A DNA stretch of 64,000 nucleotides. Source: Paramesorhizobium sp049065735. Lineage in GTDB: Bacteria > Pseudomonadota > Alphaproteobacteria > Rhizobiales > Rhizobiaceae. Location of the stretch: the NCBI RefSeq assembly GCF_049065735.1, contig NZ_JBAKHD010000004.1, positions 124,001 through 188,000 of the forward strand, in the 5' to 3' direction. Every line of letters starts with the position of its first letter. Positions within the stretch are counted from its first letter, which is position 1. The position numbers were made by a program, and so were the translations under genes. The notes beneath the pieces were generated by a model. The model was not told the DNA's origin. It ran no database searches and worked only from the letters and a program-made list of their open reading frames with translations. Shown here piece after piece: positions 60,225 to 64,000 of this stretch.

Positions 60225-60300
60225 TGGTACGCCCAAGGGGAATCGAACCCCTGTTTCCGCCGTGAAAGGGCGGCGTCCTAGACCGCTAGACGATGGGCGC
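60225..60300 (-). tRNA. tRNA-Glu (anticodon UUC)
   Basis: The minus strand folds as a full cloverleaf: acceptor GCGCCCA with TGGGCGT (first pair G-T), anticodon stem CCGCC/GGCGG with loop CTTTCAC (anticodon TTC at 60264-60266), T-arm AGGGG-TTCGATT-CCCCT, discriminator A, and an encoded CCA at 60225-60227. Confidence 0.95.
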
Positions 60301-60465
60301 CCGCGAGTGAGTGGGCTTATAGAGTGGAACTTTTTCTCCCGCAACAGCTAAAATGCGGTTTTTCAAAAAAAATGCGCTGGGGTGGATTGGGCGTGAGGGA
60401 ACAAGCCCGCTTCGCTGGAGTTATAGGGGGTTGGAGTAGGGTATTCGGAGTTCAGGAGTAATGAA

Positions 60466-60897
60466 ATGAAGACCCTCACAGCTATAGCAACGGTATTTTT
60501 GATGGCAATGACCCCGGCCACGTCATTTGCCGGCGGCGCTGGAGGCGCTGGAGGCGCGGGAGGCGCGCCAGGCTGGTTTGGCAGGCCTGGCATGCCCGGC
60601 TGCGGTGGGGGAACCAATCCATCTCCCGACGGAAAATTTTACGTCCCTGGCACCCATGAGCAATGCAATCCTGGTCCCGAGGACGCAAAAAAGCTCACCG
60701 ATAACGAACAGCCCAAATCCGGCGTTGGAGGCGCTGGGGGCTGGTTTGGCACGGCTGGCATGCCCGGCTGCGGTGGGGGAACCAATCCATCTCCCGACGG
60801 AAAATTTTACGTCCCTGGCACCCATGAGCAATGCAATCCCGGTCCCGAGGACGCAAAAAAGCTCATCGACAGGGAACAGCCCAAATCCGGTAAATAG
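60466..60897 (+). CDS. Secreted Gly-rich protein with tandem 56-residue Cys units
   Basis: The 143-residue product has a signal peptide (MKTLTAIATVFLMAMTPATS, cleaved after FA). A GGAGGAGGAGG stretch is followed by two near-identical 56-residue units. Each has GWFGxxGMPGCGGGTNPSPD, then GKFYVPGTHEQCNPG and PEDAKKL. The cysteines are C46/C67 and C102/C123, each pair 21 residues apart, which suggests one disulfide per unit. The sharing at base level is almost complete, so the duplication is recent. I do not recognise the family. It stands between tRNA-Glu and the convergent M15 peptidase gene. Confidence 0.75.
   Translation: MKTLTAIATVFLMAMTPATSFAGGAGGAGGAGGAPGWFGRPGMPGCGGGTNPSPDGKFYVPGTHEQCNPGPEDAKKLTDNEQPKSGVGGAGGWFGTAGMPGCGGGTNPSPDGKFYVPGTHEQCNPGPEDAKKLIDREQPKSGK
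60571..60897 (+). repeat. Tandem duplication of 168 bp inside the Gly-rich gene
   Basis: Unit 1 spans 60571-60738 and unit 2 starts at 60739, an offset of 168 bases (56 codons). About 95 bases around GGGGGAACCAATCCATCTCC are identical except for one T/C change. Differences gather at the unit ends. Confidence 0.9.
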
Positions 60898-60923
60898 CTG
60901 GAAAGAGGCCGGACGCTGCGACC

Positions 60924-61997
60924 TTAGCCGCGCCGGCCGCCGCAGCGCCAGTTCCAGTCGCGCTCGGGGCCGATATCCACATGCACGGAATCGGTATGGC
61001 AATAGGTGCCGACGCCGCCGCGGCCTGGCAATTTGCGAACGAAATTCGCGATCTCCCATTTCGATACGCCCTGGACCACGATATCCGCTGCCTCGCAGAG
61101 CATATGCCGCGAGCGCGGTGCGCCCCGCACAAGCCGGTTATAGGATGGGCTGCGATAGCCTGACGTGATCATGACGGGACGCCGGAAATGCTGTTCAACC
61201 GTTTTGAGTATGGCCAGAAGCCGCGGCTTGAGGCAGGCGGTGTCCACCGATGCGCGCTGTTTTTCCAGCCCGCGCGGCAAAAGACGGCCGAATCCTCCGG
61301 CGGACGCAAGCTGGACGGGGAAGGAACCATCCTCCTCGTTCGCGTCGATATCGCCGTCATCATCGAGGCTTCTGCGCCGCTTGATCTCAAGGCCGAGATT
61401 CTCCCGCACGCCCGGCAGGGTGTAATTATAATCGCGCGTGGATTTTTTCGGCGCTTCCAGCCGTTTTTCGTGCCTCTTTGAGGGATTGTCGACAAAGAGG
61501 CGCATAACAGAGCCATCTTCCACGGCATCGACAGCCGGCGTGGCAAGCTCCATCGGACGCGGTGCGCCGGTATAGGCGACCATCTGCACACCCCTGATCG
61601 GGGATTGCGCCGCCCGTTCCACTTTGCCTGTTTCGTCGTGAGCCTTCTCGACGGCGGGCGAGGGGGCTGGCACGGGAACGTCAGCGGAAGCCGTCGCAGG
61701 GGCAGCGTTTTCGGTGGAAGCCACTTGCGCGGCAGCTGCCGCCACGGTCGGGCCTTGTGAGAGATTTTGCCCGGCTGGGTTGGTGGCGGCGGTCGCTGCC
61801 ATGGCGAGGACCGGAGCGCCATCCGCAGTTGCAGGCTTGGCTGATGCGGCTTCCGCCGTCGTGCCGTGGGATTGCGCCGCGCTGGCCAATGTTTCAGCGA
61901 CCAAGCCGCCGCCCTGCTGGGAGACGCCGGAACCGGTGGTGCAAGCGGCAACTGAAATCGCCAGCGTCGCAACCGCCCACACAAAATGGCGGCCCAT
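60924..61997 (-). CDS. Lipoprotein with M15A (YcbK-like) peptidase domain
   Basis: The 357-residue protein begins MGRHFVWAVATLAISVAAC, with lipobox VAAC. A long Ala/Pro/Thr-rich disordered part (about 20-190) leads to a C-terminal M15A domain: CLKPRLLAILKTVEQHFRRP, SGYRSPSYNRLVRG, SRHMLCEAADIVV (His and Asp) and DSVHVDIG (His). These are the zinc ligands of D-Ala-D-Ala-type carboxypeptidases. It should act on peptidoglycan. A Cys pair (HMLCEAAD and GTYCHTDS) may be linked. The start at 61997 is favoured by the lipobox. Confidence 0.87.
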   Translation of the reverse strand: MGRHFVWAVATLAISVAACTTGSGVSQQGGGLVAETLASAAQSHGTTAEAASAKPATADGAPVLAMAATAATNPAGQNLSQGPTVAAAAAQVASTENAAPATASADVPVPAPSPAVEKAHDETGKVERAAQSPIRGVQMVAYTGAPRPMELATPAVDAVEDGSVMRLFVDNPSKRHEKRLEAPKKSTRDYNYTLPGVRENLGLEIKRRRSLDDDGDIDANEEDGSFPVQLASAGGFGRLLPRGLEKQRASVDTACLKPRLLAILKTVEQHFRRPVMITSGYRSPSYNRLVRGAPRSRHMLCEAADIVVQGVSKWEIANFVRKLPGRGGVGTYCHTDSVHVDIGPERDWNWRCGGRRG

Positions 61998-62360
61998 GCC
62001 GGCCCCCGTGCTTTTTTTCAGTCCTCTCAACGCATCCCCCGGCTTTTATTTCCGGGGCGGCTGGACCGACCCGGACGGGTTGTTTTTTGAGGGCAAAAAC
62101 CCTTTCGACTCTGTTTCGCATGATCTTTGTCGCGTCATGCGTGACTCCGAAAACCTGCACCGATTCCCGGATTTCCATGCTTCACAAGGAGGCAAATTAT
62201 TGGGGTTATTAATGGTTTTTTAACCAATCCGCAATCCTGCAGGGAAGGGACAGTTGTTGGGAGTTAGATTATGCGCGTATAGATAGCATGTATGTGCGCC
62301 CGCAACCATACAGTCGGCGTGCAAGATTTCCATGAATTTATCGCTGTTAGAGGTCTTATC
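61998..62360. other. Noncoding region between the M15 peptidase and tailspike-like genes
   Basis: This gap of about 360 bases between divergent genes holds promoter sequence for both. GCATGATC and TCCGAAAACC near 62120-62150 recall the GATC-AAAAGT palindromes, but no full repeat is formed. No small gene is supported. Confidence 0.4.
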
Positions 62361-63755
62361 ATGCGTAAAAATCTTCCCCAAAAGGACGCGAAAATCGGGG
62401 CTGATCCGGCATCCACCTGGATACCTCTCTCGGAGTTGTCTCGCGCGCCCTGGATACCTGTCATTTCCATGACGCTCACAGACCCGCCTTCCAAGGCGCC
62501 GGAGGGGGATACATATCTCGTGCCGACGGGCGCCACCGGCGTTTGGGCTAACCAAGTGGGCATGCTCGCCCAATGGCATGGCGAATGGACCTTTGCCAAG
62601 CCGGCGGAAGGACATGGTATCAGCCTGCCGGACGGCCGGATATTCGAGCTGGTGGGTGGCACATATATTGAGAAAATCGCCATCGACGTGCAATCGGGCA
62701 AATGGGTTTATGCCGAAGATACGAGCACAGCCGTCAACTCGGTCGTCGTAAATCCGGTGCCTGCAGTGACGGCTTTGGCGCCTGGGCTCACGCTGCGGGT
62801 CAAGGTGAAGAACTCGAACACCGGCAAGACCAGGATCACCGTGGGCGATTTTCCCGCGATGGATCTCGTTCGGCTCGACGGTTCACCGCTGTTTGACAGC
62901 GATCTCGTCGCGGGCGGTATTCACGATGTGGTTTATGACGGGACGAAGTTCCAGTTGCAGAATACATCCGGTACGCCGCAACTGCGCAGGAATATCAATC
63001 TCTATGTCAATGGCACGATTGGCAACGATGCAAACGATGGCAGTGCAAACGATGCCGACCACGCGATGGCGACGATACAAGGAGCTGTTAATAGAGCCTT
63101 TTCGTATGGTTCAAGCACGTACACCGTCACGATCCGTGTCGCTGACGGCTCTTATACCGCGGTTGCTATTCCTGCACCACAGACAGGACCACAAGGCGGC
63201 CCAATTCTGCGTATCATTGGCAATACTACGAATCCATCGACAGTTGTGGTGAATGGCGGTGCGGGGAATGCCTTTGCTGTGTCAGGCCCCAACACCGTTA
63301 CAGTGTCTGGCATCCGAGCCCAGACTGACCCCAATGGAGGAAGAGGCTTTTTCGCTTTTCAATCGTCCACCCTCTTGGTTTCGCAGTGCGAAACGGGAGA
63401 TAGCGGTACCGCAGCATTCCATGCTAGCGGAGGTGCGGAGCTTACGATAAGGGATCATAGGTTTGCTGGTAACCCAGGTGAGTATATGTATTTTGCTCAA
63501 CTGGGTGGATGGATCCGTCTTACCGGGACGCAGACGATTGTAACGACGATTGACAAGCTTAGCGTCTGCGCGGAGGCGTACTGGTGCGGCATCATTTCGA
63601 CGGAAATTGCTAATTTCGTCAATCCTGAGAAAGTCACTGCCGGTAATCGTTATATCGCCGATAGGAACGCAGTCATTGATTCGGGAGGTCGCGGCCCGGA
63701 TTTCTTTCCCGGTGTTATTGCGGGCGTAAAGACGGCCGGAGGCCAATATCAATGA
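62361..63755 (+). CDS. Orphan phage-tailspike-like protein (DUF2793 plus beta-helix)
   Basis: The 464-residue protein has an N-terminal DUF2793-type phage domain (MTLTDPPSKAPEGDTYLVPT, GATGVWANQVGMLAQWHGEW). A middle domain follows (NTGKTRITVGDFPAMDLVRL). From about residue 205 there is a right-handed beta-helix (NLYVNGTIGNDANDGSANDA; GGPILRIIGNTTNPSTVVVN; NTVTVSGIRAQTDPN), as in tailspikes and pectate-lyase-like folds. No other phage gene is near. The base composition of the 3' half is less GC-rich than its surroundings. It may be a phage remnant or a captured receptor-binding protein. The start could also be at 62292. Confidence 0.75.
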   Translation: MRKNLPQKDAKIGADPASTWIPLSELSRAPWIPVISMTLTDPPSKAPEGDTYLVPTGATGVWANQVGMLAQWHGEWTFAKPAEGHGISLPDGRIFELVGGTYIEKIAIDVQSGKWVYAEDTSTAVNSVVVNPVPAVTALAPGLTLRVKVKNSNTGKTRITVGDFPAMDLVRLDGSPLFDSDLVAGGIHDVVYDGTKFQLQNTSGTPQLRRNINLYVNGTIGNDANDGSANDADHAMATIQGAVNRAFSYGSSTYTVTIRVADGSYTAVAIPAPQTGPQGGPILRIIGNTTNPSTVVVNGGAGNAFAVSGPNTVTVSGIRAQTDPNGGRGFFAFQSSTLLVSQCETGDSGTAAFHASGGAELTIRDHRFAGNPGEYMYFAQLGGWIRLTGTQTIVTTIDKLSVCAEAYWCGIISTEIANFVNPEKVTAGNRYIADRNAVIDSGGRGPDFFPGVIAGVKTAGGQYQ

Positions 63756-63764
63756 TAACCTCGC

Positions 63765-64000
63765 TTATACCCTCATCCGCACATAAGCCCCCGGCGCGTC
63801 ATCGATAATATCCGGATCGCCTTCCATGAAACGCCGCGCGGATACCCTCTTCGGGCTCCGCGCGTCGATCCATTCCTGCCAATGCGGCCACCAGGAGCCG
63901 GCGTGCTCCTCCGCCTTCGCCAGCCAGTCGCCATAGCCGCCTTCGGGCTTGTCACCCGTCCAATACTGATATTTCCTCCGCTCGGGCGGGTTGACGACGC
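63765..64000 (-). CDS. phaC: Class I poly(3-hydroxyalkanoate) synthase PhaC (C-terminal part)
   Basis: The last 78 codons of PhaC enter from the right edge: VVNPPERRKYQYWTGDKPEG, WLAKAEEHAGSWWPHWQEWI, and the end DAPGAYVRMRV. The NPP...YWT and HAGSWWPHW patterns are characteristic of class I PHA synthases. The catalytic Cys, Asp and His lie mainly outside the window. It converges on the tailspike-like gene with 9 bases between the stop codons. Storage of polyhydroxybutyrate is expected. Confidence 0.9.
   Translation of the reverse strand, partial: VVNPPERRKYQYWTGDKPEGGYGDWLAKAEEHAGSWWPHWQEWIDARSPKRVSARRFMEGDPDIIDDAPGAYVRMRV

Noticed and set aside
60571..60897. CRISPR-like tandem repeat
   Set aside because: There are only two units of 168 bp, they are in frame within a gene and there are no spacers, so it is a gene-internal duplication.

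Overview
This 64 kb window is chromosomal DNA from a GC-rich alphaproteobacterium of the Hyphomicrobiales (Rhizobiales). The evidence is several gene neighbourhoods typical of that order: popZ-valS-FadL-like-exoR, recA-alaS-icd-trmJ-murI-rpsD, purC-purS-purQ/purL with bolA and grxD, and sfsA-map-radC. An alphaproteobacterial SOS box (GAAC-N7-GAAC) lies before recA. A complete pqqA-B-C-DE cluster followed by an MfnB-like/FolB fusion gene points to a methylotrophic lifestyle: PQQ for methanol dehydrogenase, and furan and pterin cofactors for C1 transfer. The C-terminus of a PHA synthase at the right edge also fits. The genus cannot be decided from this sequence.

Layout: 1-9 kb holds an amino-acid permease (cut by the left edge), popZ, valS, a FadL-type porin, exoR, a decayed vapBC locus and exonuclease III. 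9-17 kb is the cofactor region: an Rrf2 regulator with a thioredoxin-reductase-like flavoprotein, the pqq operon, the MfnB-like/FolB fusion, an atypical SDR and an OmpA-type lipoprotein. 17-33 kb is housekeeping (recA, alaS, icd, trmJ, murI, rpsD) mixed with small accessory genes such as GDPD, NIPSNAP/ABM/ArsR, GST, an LLM flavoenzyme, a frameshifted NAD(P)-binding gene next to an HxlR regulator, and an extensin-like protein. 33-53 kb carries ttcA, an MFS pump and the purine genes purL, purQ, purS, purC and purB, with bolA and grxD. This block is interrupted several times by apparent insertions: a membrane AraC regulator with a secreted hydrolase, a secreted glycosidase-like protein, a MocR regulator with a DUF1127 protein, a large FG-GAP protein, and two small coiled-coil genes between purS and purQ. 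53-64 kb has rpe, a methyltransferase, an orphan substrate-binding protein, a flavin reductase, radC-map-sfsA, tRNA-Glu, a tandemly duplicated secreted Cys/Gly protein, an M15-type peptidase, an orphan phage-tailspike-like protein and the end of phaC.

The most unusual points are these. (1) The FolB-fused MfnB-like domain has lost all three lysines that I recall as the conserved active-site lysines of MfnB. (2) PqqD is fused to PqqE, and the PqqB of the same operon lacks the usual CxCxxC knuckle. (3) The 40 bp between the start codons of the MocR and DUF1127 genes is bracketed by two identical 11-bp direct repeats spaced by 42 bp, each overlapping a start codon. (4) A secreted protein is built from two almost identical 56-residue units. 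(5) The short gaps between genes are seeded with at least three families of palindromic repeats, one with perfect 37-bp terminal inverted repeats. No CRISPR array, rRNA or intact insertion sequence was seen.
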